A DNA stretch of 64,000 nt from Pithys albifrons albifrons (taxonomy: Eukaryota; Chordata; Aves; Passeriformes; Thamnophilidae). The number at the start of each line of letters is the position of its first letter. Within the stretch, counting starts at the first letter, position 1. The stretch is from assembly GCF_047495875.1 (NCBI RefSeq), contig NC_092471.1, positions 19,370,501 to 19,434,500 on the forward strand, in the 5' to 3' direction. This document shows positions 1 to 11,395 of this stretch, piece after piece. The notes below the pieces were generated by a model, which saw only the letters and a list, made by a program, of their open reading frames with translations, did not search any database and was not told the DNA's origin. A program made the position numbers and the translations under genes.

Positions 1-1351
1 GCAACTTTGTTTGGTGGGCAAATAAAGTCCATGCCAGGAACTCCCACCTGGGACAGGCTGCAGTTCAGTCAGGGGCTGTTCTTTCACTCACGAACTCATC
101 AGCAATGGAAAAGGAGCTTCCTACACTGAGGCAACCAACATTCCTTGGGAAAAGGAGAAAAATTATCCTGATTTTTTGAACCAAAAGATTTTTTTTTTTT
201 GAACAGCTGGAACTTAATCATGAAAGTGCTGGGAAGAGTATATATAAGAACCATTTTGTTCTTATGTTCTTCTCTGGGCATTGCCTTTTGGCCCCAAGCC
301 ATGGTGTCTGACATACTGAGATCACTCTTGTTTTCTCATTTAAAAAAAATATATATACATATACACATATATCACATACAGTCTCAGGATGTTCCAGCAT
401 CTCTACAGGCAGGAACTTTAACATAAAGCTCAGCTTTGGCTGGGGAGCTCATGGAAACAGCCTGCATTTTCTTCTAGTGAGTTTCAAATTAAAGTTTTGC
501 TTTCTTTTTTCTTTCCTTAAATCTGTTTTCAATAACTATGGAGCTAAAAAGTATGAAGATAATTATAGCTGTCTGTGCAAAACAGAAATGTCAGACCTCA
601 CATTTCCCAAGTGGCCTTTCATCAGATGAAAATTCTCACAGCAACATTCTCCAAGCACGGAGTTGGGAACTATGAAAATCTGCAAACCAGCATTTTGCCC
701 ATAACCTTGTGCATGTGGCAGATGCTCAGGTGGGTGTTACTGTGATTTACATAAGAGGAATAGCTCTAAGGTGATAAAAAAGTAATCAAAGCTGTTCTTT
801 AAGAAAGCTGATGCTGATCTTGCTGAGGTGCTGGTGGGGAAACCTGTTGTGCTGGTCCTCTGGATACAGGAAAATGAACGATGAGAAAATCTGAGATAAA
901 AATAAAAATGGGATATTTTTGCAACATGGCTTGTCTGGCTCCTTCCATTCATCCTGAAGTGATGCACCAAAAGCCTTGTGCAAGCAGAACATCCCTAAGA
1001 AGGAACAAGGGAAAAGGTTCTCAGTAACCAACACTGGGATAGGAGAGTTGGCTTGAGTCAATAAAATTGAGAGAGAGCCACACAAAGTCTGGCTGGCTGG
1101 GAGAAGCCCAGTCCTGGATATCGTAAAAACCATCTTAAAAATAATACTATTTTGTTCCCCAAAGTGCTGCACTGGCTGGAGGAGCAAATATCCCACAGTT
1201 CCTGCTGAAGAGCAGCTCACAGAGCAATGTATGCAAACATTTACAACAGCTTGGGAAGAGTCTTGGTGACTCCCACGTTCTTATCTCCCATCTGACTCCA
1301 TCTCCTACTGCAGCCTCAGGTCTGCCGAGCCTTTCAGTGTGCCCAGGTGTG
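1..1351. other. Unique-looking AT-rich sequence, no gene seen
   Basis: No repeat family, RNA gene or convincing exon is recognised. There is a T-run near 187-200 and an A-run followed by alternating AT/AC sequence at about 341-372. Open frames reach 144 codons, but they overlap on both strands and have no family resemblance. Confidence 0.6.
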
Positions 1352-1515
1352 TGCACACAGGTAGGGTTGGGGTGGAAGGGACCTTACAGCCCATCCAGTC
1401 ACCCCTGCCATGGACAGGGACACTTTCCACCTGCCCAGGTTGCTCAGAGCTCCATCCAACTCGCCCTTGAGCAATGGTAGGGATGGGGCAGCCCCAGCTC
1501 CTCTGGGCAACAACA
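1352..1515 (-). mobile_element. CR1: CR1 LINE 3' fragment (antisense)
   Basis: Read on the minus strand this matches the conserved avian CR1 tail. The plus strand shows GGAAGGGACCTTACAGCCC, then CCCCTGCCATGGACAGGGAC, then GGTTGCTCAGAGCTCCATCC, in the order expected of the reverse complement of a CR1 3' end. The terminal octamer repeat is not clear, so the extreme 3' end is degraded. The piece is strongly 5'-truncated, as is usual for CR1, and has no coding capacity. It lies directly before a 40-bp minisatellite. Confidence 0.85.
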
Positions 1516-1680
1516 GGTTTCACTCCATGAAACGTTCCAGGCAGGAATCAGTCACAGCTGCAGTCCCTTCTCCCTGGAGCACGTTCAGCCTCCCAGAGCA
1601 GTTTATGGAGCTCTCAGGGGAACTGAAGCGCCCCTTGGCACTCCTGTACTGGCTCACAGCGCTGGGCAGGGGCACCTGTG

Positions 1681-2208
1681 CCCATTCCTGCCCTGGGCAC
1701 AGCCTGAGGGAGCCAATCCCACCGTCCCTGCCCTGGGCACAGCCTGAGGGAGCCGATCCCACCGTCCCTGCCCTGGGCACATCCCAAGGGAGCCAATCCC
1801 ACCGTCCCTGCCCTGGGCACAGCCTGAGGGAGCCGATCCCACTGTCCCTGCCCTGGGCACAGCCTGAGGGAGCCAATCCCACCGTCCCTGCCCTGGGCAC
1901 AGCCTGAGGGAGCCGATCCCACCGTCCCTGCCCTGGGCACATCCCAAGGGAGCCGATCCCACCGTCCCTGCCCTGGGCACAGCCTGAGGGAGCCGATCCC
2001 ACCGTCCCTGCCCTGGGCACATCCCAAGGGAGCCGATCCCACCGTCCCTGCCCTGGGCACAGCCTGAGGGAGCCGATCCCACTGTTCCTGCCCTGGGCAC
2101 ATCATGAGGGAGCCGATCCCACTGTCCCTGCCCTGGCACATCCCAAGGGAGCCAATCCCACTGTCCCTGCCCTGGGCACATCTGAGGGAGCCAATCCCAC
2201 CATCCCTG
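1681..2208. repeat. 40-bp minisatellite, about 13 units
   Basis: About 13 head-to-tail units of 40 bp are present; one has 39 bp. Each contains the core CCCTGCCCTGGGCAC followed by a variable heptamer (AGCCTGA or ATCCCAA) and GGGAGCC[A/G]ATCCCA. The two heptamer types are interspersed, not clustered. The array keeps three minus-strand frames open for 166-175 codons, which is an effect of the repeat and not evidence of a gene. The unit differs from the CR1-borne 40-bp unit at 6.2 and 12.6 kb. Confidence 0.95.
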
Positions 2209-2394
2209 ATTCTTCCTCCAGATGCAACTTTGCCCTCAACCCTGACTTGTGCCCACTCAGCTCTAACACAGCCAGGCCACCACAGGCTCCATCAACACAG
2301 ACTGTACAAGTCCAACAACAAATGTGGGAGACTTTGGCACTTTCACACGTGGTGACATGTTTTTGGTGCTCCTAAGTTTTGCCTTAAATAGAGT

Positions 2395-3112
2395 TGTCCC
2401 AGTTCAGCAGGTGGGACCAGTTTATCCCTGTGTGGGGGTGACCAAAGCTGGGCATTCTAAACCCTCTGGGCCATTGCCCAGCAACTGTTCCCAAGGGCCC
2501 ATTGGCAGCAGCTGCCCAGGGCACAGCTGAGCCCTCAGGCTGGGAGCTGGCTGGGAAAGAAGCCTGGCAGAGGAGCTGGGAGAACTGCCCTGCAGGGACT
2601 CCTTGGCACCTCCACACCCACCTGAGGGCTCAGCTCTGCCCAGGGGCCAGCAACCATTCCAAAATCCCCCCTGACTGCCAGAGTCAGATCCCCCAGTGTG
2701 GAACTCCCTGCCCTGGGGGAGGCACTGGGGGCTCCCACCTGCACCTGAGGAGAGAGAATCTTGGGGTTTGGGGTCTGGGGAACCACTCATGGGATCCAGA
2801 GGAGGAGCAGAACCTGGACAGGAGGAGCCCACCACTCTCCACCAGACTGTGCCATCATCTGCACCAACAGGTTTTTCCCCTCCTTTTCCTTTAGACTCGA
2901 GGGAACCACGTGGGGCTCAGCACAGGGGCCACCAAACCCCCCTGTGTTTGTGCCCCAGGGGCTGGGTTACACTGCTGGGTTTGTGGGTTAAACCCAATTT
3001 CTCTTTGTGCCATTGCATTTATTGTAATATAGTTATTAAATTGTAACTCTGCCTTATAATCTCTTTTGTGTTGGGTTCATTTCTCCTGCCAGTTCACCTT
3101 TAAAGAAGCACA
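2395..3112 (+). mobile_element. Solo LTR, family A copy 1 (ERVL-like)
   Basis: A complete LTR of about 718 bp starts TGTCCCAGTTCAGCAGG and ends with CA after a purine-rich version of the family 3' end. It carries CACGTG at 2907-2912 and an ATTAAA polyadenylation-type signal at 3035-3040. The 3' end reads AAGAAGCACA where the family has AAACCAGCACA. Flanking pentamers AGAGT and ACAAT match at 3 of 5 positions, so the duplication is degraded or lost. No second LTR or internal retroviral region is nearby. The 5-bp duplications of sister copies suggest class III (ERVL). Confidence 0.9.
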
Positions 3113-4419
3113 ACAATATGCATGAACTTAATGTGTATTGTTGCACCTGTAGAGTGCAGATGCTGTTCTCAAAAAACTTACCCTCTCTTTTATGTAAGTG
3201 TTTGGGTTTCATAGGATTGCTGGTTCTCAGAGAAAGGCTTGTCATGAATTTGTTTCAAGTAGTTAAAAGGCAGGATTCATTAAACAAAAAAAAAAAAAAG
3301 GAAAAAAAGGCAGAAAGCACCACATCTCACCAGTTGTGGATCAGGTTAGATAAAATAAGAAAAAATAAAATAAGAAACATAATTCCTCTCATTTTCTCTA
3401 AAGGCAAGAATATGTTTGAAGTGGTTTGTTTGTTTGTTTCTTTGTTTTTTAATTCAGTGTAGATTTAGTATGAGCTTACCCAATCATTCCATTCCTAATG
3501 GCAAAAAACCATCACATTTTAATTATTATTTCTGACTCTTTTCCTGTATTTTCATAGTGCCTAAAAACTATTTTAATGCCACCTGTAAAGTTGTTTCATA
3601 CAACAGAGCAGGGAGATAAAGTATGGTGTGTATGGAATTGAAAGAAGAAACGCTAAAATATTAATTCATCATTATCAGCTTTGCCCAACACAGTCACAGG
3701 CATCCCATGAACACTTCACAACACTCCCCAGCCCATTTTCAGGTTAATCACAAGCCTAGGAAGATTCTGGAACCAGAATGTCAAATCCAGACTTCAAGTG
3801 AAGCAACTGCAGCTGCCCTTTGTACCCACATCTCTCTGTCTGATTCTGATTAATTCTGTTCCTAAAGGTAACCCACTGAAATCAGCTGGAGATTGGCCTG
3901 AAAATAACAGAATCAAAACAACATTTCTTCTTCACTTGTTAATCAAACTTTCCCCTCCCAGTTTCTTACAGAGCAATGTAATTTGCAATGCAAAAAAATT
4001 TCATTTTTCAAACATGGCTTTCAACAAAGTGTTGAGTTCTGGAAAGGTTTTACTGCTGAAGAAAAAGCTCTGCCCAAATGCTTTGGCTGACAGCTGAGGG
4101 TAAGGAAAAATGAGCTGGGGGAGTTTTTTGCAAGGCTTTGAGCAATTTTTCTCAATTCTTGCCACTTTCTGATAACTGTGGTGAAAACTGTTACCATTTT
4201 AAAAATAAAATTTTGATAAGAGTGTCACATAATTCATATGGGCATTGCTTGGGAAAGCTCTGGAGTTGGCCAGAGCCCTCCTGGGTGGGCACTGTGCCAT
4301 TGTCCTGGGTGTGCTTGGCTGGTCCTTCTCCCAGAGCATCACTTCTTCCTGTCCTGGGGGAGAGTCAGTCCAGCAGGTTTTGTGAGTCCATAAGCCACTT
4401 ACATAACACTAAACACAGA
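3113..4419. other. AT-rich spacer, no gene seen
   Basis: Nothing is recognised apart from low-complexity tracts: an A-run at about 3286-3299, purine-rich sequence to 3315, and a GTTT tetramer run near 3424-3445. Short open frames lack family resemblance. Confidence 0.6.
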
Positions 4420-4832
4420 CTGCATCATGAGGAGAGGCTGAGGGAGCTGGGGGGGTTCAGGCTGGAGAAGAGGAGGCTCAGGGGGACCTCAGCACTCTCC
4501 ACAACTCCCTGACAGGAGGTTGTACCCAGGTGGGTGTTGGTTTCTTCTCCCAGGCAACCAACCCAAGAACAAGAGGGCACAGCTTGAGCTCTGCCAGGGG
4601 AGGTTTAGGTTGGAGATCAGAAGGAAATTCTTTGCAGAGAGAGTGCTCAGGCATTGGAATGGGCTGCCCAGAGAGGGGGTGGATTCCCCATCCCTGGAGG
4701 TGTTTAAGATGAGACTGGACGTGGCACTGAGTGCCATGATCTGGTGATCACAGTGGGATTGGATCAAGGGTTGGACTCGATGATCTCAGAGGTCTCTTCC
4801 AACCCAGCTCATTCTGATTCTATGATATGATA
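4420..4832 (+). mobile_element. CR1: CR1 LINE 3' end
   Basis: This is a 5'-truncated CR1 copy of about 410 bp that keeps the classical 3' landmarks in order: GGCTGGAGAAGAGGAGGCTC, then GGAGGTTGTACCCAGGTGG, then TGCCAGGGGAGGTTTAGG, then CATCCCTGGAGGTGTTTAAG, then TTGGACTCGATGATCTCAG, ending in a GATTCTATGATATGATA octamer-like tail. The 75-codon frame inside corresponds to the C-terminal tail of the reverse transcriptase ORF and is not a gene. CR1 copies make no target duplication, and none is seen. Confidence 0.95.
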
Positions 4833-6149
4833 ATCACAGTGAAAACCCCCTGCACTTGCCCCCCTGTGTACTGCTGTTTGCATTAGACAAGGCACAAATC
4901 TGTCCAGAAATATCCAGAATAAGAGGGGATAGATTATGAAGATAAAAGCAAGAAAGGGCCTTAACCTCTCCATGGGGTTCCAATGCTTTGGCATCCTTGC
5001 CAAAAGTCCAAGCCTTAATAATCACATGGCTCTGATTTATTATCCGTGTATGGCCACGTTCTGAAAAACATTCCCAAGGGGTCTGTAAATTGCAGATGTA
5101 ACCACAGATTAATGCTCATAATCCCTGGTAAAAACTCTGCAATAACACTGCTATAGCCTGAAGAAATTCTCCCGCTAATATTCCTAATCCTTTCCCATTG
5201 GACTTTATGATCCTTCTGTGATTTTCAGGCAGTCCAACAGTGACTAAACAATATTTATGATTTAATTCTGCTGGTTTTTATTTCCAGACCAGAGGATTTT
5301 TTTGAATTTTATTTTAAGTCACACCCACACACATAAATACTCCCTCCTATAAATCCAGGAAATGACAAAAAAAAGGAAGAAGATAAGAAACAAGAAGATG
5401 TCTGTGTGTCCTTCATTGCCTCTCCTACCACTGTCTACACATTTGGAACCTTTTATTTCTTGTCACACACTGGAAAACACACCCAGGAGTGTTGGTGACC
5501 TTGCACTGGGCTGCTGTAGCATCACTCTGGATGTCTCAAAGAGCAGGACAAACAGAAGGAAGAGCCTTCTATTTTTTCCCCCTTTGATTACATCATACTT
5601 AGCCTTATTCTTTCTTCTTAGACTGAAAAGCTGCCAGTTTTCAAGTGTCCCTCATTAACTTTTAAAACCAAAGCTCTGCTAAAGTAGAGTTATTAGTTTT
5701 TTCCTGGCACTGCCTGAAATTGCAATACCCACATAAGAGCACTAAATCTGAATAGCTACTCCAGCAAACCAGGAAACTCTGCCCAGTGTGAGACTGGTAT
5801 TAAATATTTGTACACAACACATTCCAATGGGCAACAATTTTCGTTGTGGGTGATTAGCTGTGCTTTTGGGAAGACAGTGATTAAGCTGTTTCAAAAGAAA
5901 ATCACCTTTAAAAGTCAAAGTACAGGAAAAGATGTAGTAAATAAATAAAATTTCTTTGCTCAAAGGAGAGGATTTGCTCACACAGGTGTGCAGAGGTGAA
6001 CAGCACAACCCCCTGAGCAGCTCACACCACGTGTTGCCACCTGCACCAGAACCACTCAGACCACACTTTATACTCTGGGGAGATGTTGTACACCCAGTGG
6101 CAGAGAACAGTCTGTCTGTCCTTCCTTCTGGCCCTGTCTCCACGTGCTT
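4833..6149. other. Unique-looking sequence, no gene seen
   Basis: No transposon or exon signature is recognised. The longest open frame (146 codons, minus strand, 5742-6182) runs into the neighbouring CR1 and shows no domain. Confidence 0.55.
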
Positions 6150-6932
6150 TGAAAATGGGAAGGGACTGAGGTCAGATCTCATTGGGGTCTGCAGCTTCCC
6201 CTCAAGGGGCAGCTCTGCTCTCTGTGAGTAGGGACAGCACCCAGGGCATGGCTGGAGCTGTGTCAGGGCAGGGACAGCACCCAGGGAATAGCTGGAGCTG
6301 TGTCACAGCAGGGACAGCACCCAGGAAATGGCTGGAGCTGTGCCAGGGCAAGGACAGCACCCAGGGAATGGCTGGAGCTGTGCCAGGGCAGGGACAGCAC
6401 CCAGGGAATGGCTGGAGCTGTGCCAGGGCAGGAACAGCACCCAGGGAATGGCTGGAGCTGTGCCAGGGCAGGGACAGCACCCAGGGAATGGCTGGAGCTG
6501 TGCCAGGGCAGGGACAGCACCCAGGGAATGGCTGGAGCTGTGCCAGGGCAGGGACAGCACCCAGGGAATGGCTGGAGCTGTGTCAGGGCAGGGACAGCAC
6601 CCAGGGAATGGCTGGAGCTGTGCCAGAGCAGGGACAGCACCCAGGGAATGGCTGGAGCTGTGCCAGGGCAGGGACAGGGTACAGGGAATGGCTGGAGCTG
6701 TGCCAGGGCAGGGTTGGGTTGGATCTCAGAAAAGGCTCTTCCCCCAGAGGGTGGTGGGCACTGACCAGGCTCCCCAGGGCAGTGGGCACAGCCCCAAGGC
6801 TGCCAGAGCTCCAGGAGGGTTTAGATGGTGTTCTGGGGCACAGGGTGGGATTGTTGGGGTGTCTGTGCAGGGCCAGGAGCTGGACTGGATGATCCTTGGG
6901 GGTCCCTTCCCACTCAGGATGTCCTATGAAGA
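6150..6932 (+). mobile_element. CR1: CR1 LINE 3' end expanded by an internal array
   Basis: The CR1 backbone is visible on both sides of a tandem array. Upstream is GGGAAGGGACTGAGGTCAG and CTGCTCTCTGTGAGTAGGG. Downstream is GGTTGGATCTCAG, CCAGAGGGTGGTGGGCACTG, CAGGCTCCCCAGGGCAGTGG, GGGATTGTTGGGGTGTCTG and GATGATCCTTGGGGGTCCC, ending ATGTCCTATGAA. In ordinary CR1 the segment between these flanks occurs once; here it occurs 12 times. A partner copy with the same structure lies at 12450-13296. Confidence 0.9.
6231..6710 (+). repeat. 40-bp minisatellite inside CR1, 12 units
   Basis: There are exactly 12 units of 40 bp with no length change. Each unit begins GGGACAGCACCCAGGGAATG and ends GCTGGAGCTGTGCCAGGGCA. 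Differences are single substitutions (TGCCAG/TGTCAG, GGAATG/GGAATA). The last unit has GGGTACAG in place of GCACCCAG. The unit is an amplified piece of the CR1 3' region. The array makes plus-strand frames of 154-236 codons and minus-strand frames of up to 125 codons, all of them repeat artefacts. Confidence 0.97.
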
Positions 6933-8445
6933 AACAGGAAGATTCCCAACGTGGGACCTGCCCCAGGATGATGTGGGCACACTCCATGAGCTCGAGAATT
7001 TATGACTGCATAAAGCCCAACATCCTGCAGGGAATTATTATCTGCAGGGCAACCAGGGGAGGAATAAGTTTCATTCCAGAGAAAGGCTGAACCAGAGTGT
7101 TTGTAGGAACGAGGGTTGGCAAACCCAGGGTTGAACAGATCTCTGAGGTGAACCTTAAACAGCCAAAAAAACTTGCACAGGATGTCACAAAGCAGATTCT
7201 GTTCCTCCACAAATCACTCAAAGGCTCCACACACCATCAGTCAGTTTGACATCTGTGCTCTCATACCCCATCAGGAATCCAGAATTTAATTCCTAATTGT
7301 CTGGGGGGGGATGAAATTGAAAGATGCCAAGTCAAATATATTTAAATCTTTTTTTTCTCTATGTAAGACCAAAAGATTCTAAACAATTTCTACTAATTTG
7401 CTTTTACTTTCAGAGTGGAATTACAGCCACATAAGCTCAGACTTTTTGATATATAGAGATTTGCAGTTTCAGTGTAACAAGAACATCAAATCCCAATATG
7501 AAGGTTTGTAACCAGCTTGTTTGGCAGAGGTTTAAGTGCAATAACACAGAAATCCTGCAGCATAAACCAGCAGAAAAAGCCCTGTTTTCAGGTTAAAAGT
7601 CTGGCCATCAGCTTTTTAAGGAGCTGGGCCTCATTAGAGTCAACCATCTCTACTCCTTGTGCTTGTAAATACCAGCATGAGGACACACATCTCTTGAATA
7701 ACTCCTGTGCTGGTCATGACAACAACTCCCATGGATACTGAGCCTCTCCTCAGACAGAAGATGCAGCCAAAGAATGGTCATGCTGGAAGGCACTTACCCA
7801 CCTTGCCCCAGGCATGTGGAACATCACCAAGGCAGAGTGGGAAAGGATCTATTAAAAACAAACTATTACAAGTGCAACTTTTAATATAATATACAAATTT
7901 AAACATATAATAAACAAACATAAACCAGAAATATAAAAAAAATCCCAAACTTGTAATGTAAAAATCCAGGAATTTATGATGAGGCTGAATAAAGTCACAT
8001 AAATAATTCAGTATTAATAGAACATTGAACCTTCCCAGGCACACTGAACTTGATAGAAAATGAAACCCAATACCTGATTTTTACTTCTTAAAAAGCAATG
8101 TATCTTTTCCCTTCCATTTCTCATTGACTTGATTCTCTTTCCTTCCTTTTACTCTAGTGAAAATTCCCAGACTGAAGGCCTAGATCAATATTCTACACCC
8201 ATTTCTGTGGCAGTGACACCCTTAGGCAGAAGAAGGAAGGATGTCCCATTGGTTTCAGTGCTTTCACTGCAAAGATCCTGAAGGCAGCAGTGGAGACACC
8301 TCCTGACTCCCATCCAAACATGGTCTGCTGAGATGGTGTTTGCTGCAGTTCAGTAGAAAACTGGAGATATTTAAGAAAATAAGAGGCAAACTGAAGTCTC
8401 AAAATAACTCCTTCTATACCTGCATTTCACACTTCCCCCCATAAT
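6933..8445. other. AT-rich spacer, no gene seen
   Basis: Nothing is recognised. There is an A/T-rich stretch at about 7850-8000 and a G8 run near 7303. Open frames are short and lack family resemblance. Confidence 0.6.
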
Positions 8446-8450
8446 ACCTC

Positions 8451-9171
8451 TGTCCCAGTTCAGCAGGTGGGACCAGTTTATCCCTGTGTGGGTGTGACCA
8501 AAGCTGGGCATTCTAAACCCTCTGGGCCATTGCCCAGCAACTGTTCCCAGTGGCCCATTGGCAGCAGCTGCCCAGGGCACAGCTGAGCCCTCAGGCTGGG
8601 AGCTGGCTGGGAAAGAAGCCTGGCAGAGGAGCTGGGAGAACTGCCCTGCAGGGACTCCTTGGCACCTCCACACCCACCTGAGGGCTCAGCTCTGCTCAGG
8701 GGCCAGCAAGGATTCCAAATCCCCCCTGAGTGCCAGAGTCAGATCCCCCAGTGTGGAACTCCCTGCCCTGGGGGAGGCACTGGGGGCTCCCACCCAAACC
8801 TGAGGAGAGACAATCTTGGGGGTTTGGGACCTGTGGGACCACTGGTGGGATCCAGAGGGGGAGCAGAACCTCAAAAGGAGGAGATCAGCACTCTTGACGA
8901 GACTGTGCCATCATCTGCACCAACAGGTTTTCCTTTCCCCTCCTTTTCCTTTGGACTCGGGGGAACCACGTGGGGCTCAGCACAGGGACCACCAAACCCC
9001 CCTGTGTTTGTGCCCCAGGGGGTGGGTTACACTGCTGGGTTTGTGGGTTAAACCCAATTTCTCTTTGTGCCATTGCATTTCTTGTAATATTGTTATTAAA
9101 TTGTAACTCTGAGTTATAATTTTTTTGTGTTGGGTTCCTTTCTCCTGCTGGTTCACCTTTAAACCAGCACA
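8451..9171 (+). mobile_element. Solo LTR, family A copy 2 (ERVL-like)
   Basis: A full-length LTR of about 721 bp runs from TGTCCCAGTTCAGCAGG to AAACCAGCACA. The flanking pentamers are ACCTC on the left and ACCTA on the right, a 5-bp duplication with one substitution. CACGTG lies at 8967-8972, and an ATTAAA signal lies near the 3' end. The near-terminal stem TGCTGGTT/AACCAGCA is intact. It has the same orientation as copy 1. The 5.3 kb between them holds CR1 and unique sequence, not a retroviral interior, so the two are independent insertions. Confidence 0.93.
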
Positions 9172-9609
9172 ACCTACAAAGAGGGGTAGGAAGATTCATG
9201 AGCACACAGATACAAGTTTGGAATCATAAGAAAAGAAGGATGTTCTTGGAAAATTGCCTTGAGTCAATTCCAGTGACTCAGTCAGAGGCAGCACAGAAAG
9301 CACAGAGTTCTGCAGACCTGCCCTTCCCCAAACTGTGATGAGCAGAGAGGTCCTCAGCAGCCACAGAACCTGCTGCCCCATGCTCAGAACTGCACCTTAC
9401 ACATCCACACACACACACACTTTCTGTGAAGGGACCTTTACTTCTGGAGGGTTCTGGAGAAGCCTGGCAGGGTGTGACCCACAGGTTGTGACCCACAGGA
9501 TCATCAGGAGTCTCAGCTGGGTCACCCCAATCCATCCTCCTCCTGCAGAGCTGAAGTGACCTCACTATCCTTAACCTCACCCCAAAAGGTGGGTGTCAGG
9601 CTCAGCTTT

Positions 9610-9870
9610 GAGCCTCTCAGCTGCTGGAACTGACCACCTCCCTTGGAGCCTCCCTGTGCTGACTAAACCCTTCTTAGACACTTTTTCCTAAGTCTCCTCT
9701 GCTCTGGCCTTATGGCCTAAGCAAAATAATTGGTCCCTGTCCTCTTCCTAGCAGTGCTTAAATACGTTTGCAGACGCTTATGTTTCCCAACAGTTTTCTT
9801 TTGGTCTAGACTGAACATGACCCTTGAATTTTCCACAGAGATCCAAAGGGTTGATGATCTCCCTGGGGCT
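9610..9870 (-). mobile_element. Ancient CR1/L3-like LINE fragment (antisense)
   Basis: The plus strand shows a degraded version of the reverse complement of old CR1-L/L3-type 3' regions: GACACTTTTTCCTAAGTCTC, then ATTGGTCCCTGTCCTC, then GCTTAAATACGTTTGCAGAC, then TTTTGGTCTAGACTGAACAT. The order and spacing fit these old families, but there are many substitutions and the boundaries are uncertain. Confidence 0.6.
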
Positions 9871-10990
9871 GAGAGCAGGGCCTGGCCCCAGCAGGTAACA
9901 ACTGCTGAGAGGACTCCTCTGAATAAGCTCTCAGCATAACTCTGTCACTCACAGGAGCAGGTTCAAACATTCCTCACTTTCACCACATTATGGGGAAATT
10001 TCAATTTCTCCAGACTCACAATCATAGCTTATTTATTGCTGCTTTGCCTCCTGAAGCTGTCTGCTCTTAAGGAAAAATAAATTTGGTTCTGCTTTAACAT
10101 GTGGGCTAGAATGCTGTCTAGTGAGGAGAAGTACATGCATGTTTGAAAGCAGTCTTAACAATTAAAGGGAAATACTTCAGGGAAATATACCCAATAAGAG
10201 GTGGGAAAAAATTGATCTATTCAGTTTGTCAGAGAAAAATAAAAGGGCAAAAAATTTGAACACAGTCTCAGAATTACTTTATAAGGAAAAGACATTGTAA
10301 ACTTAGCAAAGGTGTAACAAGATCAAATTCCCAAGTCCCTACATTCAAACTAGAAACAAGATGGAAATTTTTCACAGGAATGTGTCAAGGTCTCCATCAC
10401 ATGGGGTTCTTCAGTCTAGACCAAGGTCCTTCTAAAAGAGGCCACTTCAGCCACAGGGGGAATTTTAAGGACTGTTTTATGCACAGGAGATTGTAATATT
10501 GGTTTCTGGGAATCAAGTCCCTGTTCTACAATTTGCAGGTTTCCTTATGGGAAATCAGCTACAGAATGTTTGAAGACAGATGAGTCTGCAGAGCTGTGAA
10601 TTAGCTTAGGACGAAATACCAACCAGCAATTCCATAAAGTTTTATGAAAGGTACTGCAATCTCTCCTTCTCTCTTCACTCACTGAGCATCCTGCAGTACT
10701 GGGAGGCAAACAGAAAAGGGAGAAGAAAACCAGAAGGCTTTTAAGTAAAACTAAACGTGAAAGTAAGGAAGCCCATGGCAAGTTTAGAAACTTTTCCCAA
10801 ATGTTTTTGTTCCCATTTTCACCTCTAGGTTTGCTGTAGCCTGGAGGAAGGCCTGCTGGAACTACTGTTATTATCCTTTCCCTGTCAGCATAGAAATGAT
10901 GACTTAATCATAACTCTCATCTGAATAAGCACAACAACAGCTCTCACTTCTCTTCTGTTGTTTTGCTTCACTTGGTGTCTCCTCCCTTTC
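9871..10990. other. AT-rich spacer, no gene seen
   Basis: Unique-looking sequence without a recognised repeat or exon. A short CA run lies further upstream at 9406-9420. Confidence 0.55.
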
Positions 10991-11017
10991 TCCTTCTGCA
11001 GTCTGCTCTTCTATTCC

Positions 11018-11394
11018 ATGCCATGCCATGCCATGCCATGCCATGCCATCCCCATCCCATCCCATCCCCTCCCCTCCCCTCCCCTCCCCTCCCATCCCAT
11101 CCCATCCCATCCCATCCCATCCCATCCCATCCCATCCCATCCCATCCCATCCCATCCCATCCCAGCCCAGCCCAGCCCAGCCCAGCCCAGCCCATCCCAT
11201 CCCATCCCATCCCTTCCCACCCCACCCCATCCCATCCCATCCCATCCCATCCCATCCCATCCCACCCCACCCCATCCCACCCCATCCCATCCCATCCCAT
11301 CCCATCCCATCCCATCCCATCCCACCCCACCCCATCCCATCCCACCCCATCCCATCCCATCCCATCCCACCCCATCCCATCCCATTCCATCCCT
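11018..11394. repeat. Pentanucleotide block (CCATG)n to (CCCAT)n with variants
   Basis: About 375 bp of 5-bp units: CCATG at the left edge, then CCCAT, CCCCT, a long CCCAT run, CCCAG (11161-11193), and CCCAT mixed with CCCAC to the right edge. The minus strand is GGG every fifth base with 2-nt spacers. Because 5 is not a multiple of 3, all frames stay open in both directions (up to 205 codons of Pro-Ser-His or Gly-Trp-Asp repeats). These are not genes. Confidence 0.98.
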
Positions 11395-11395
11395 C

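Noticed and set aside
6182..6892. 236-codon and overlapping frames as a repeat protein
   Set aside because: They are read through a 40-bp array inside a CR1 element. 40 is not a multiple of 3, so the frame rotates and no periodic protein is conserved.
2395..9171. Full-length provirus between LTR-A copies 1 and 2
   Set aside because: They have the same orientation and plausible spacing, but the interval contains CR1 elements, a minisatellite and unique sequence, no retroviral coding frames, and the flanking pentamers of the outer ends do not match.
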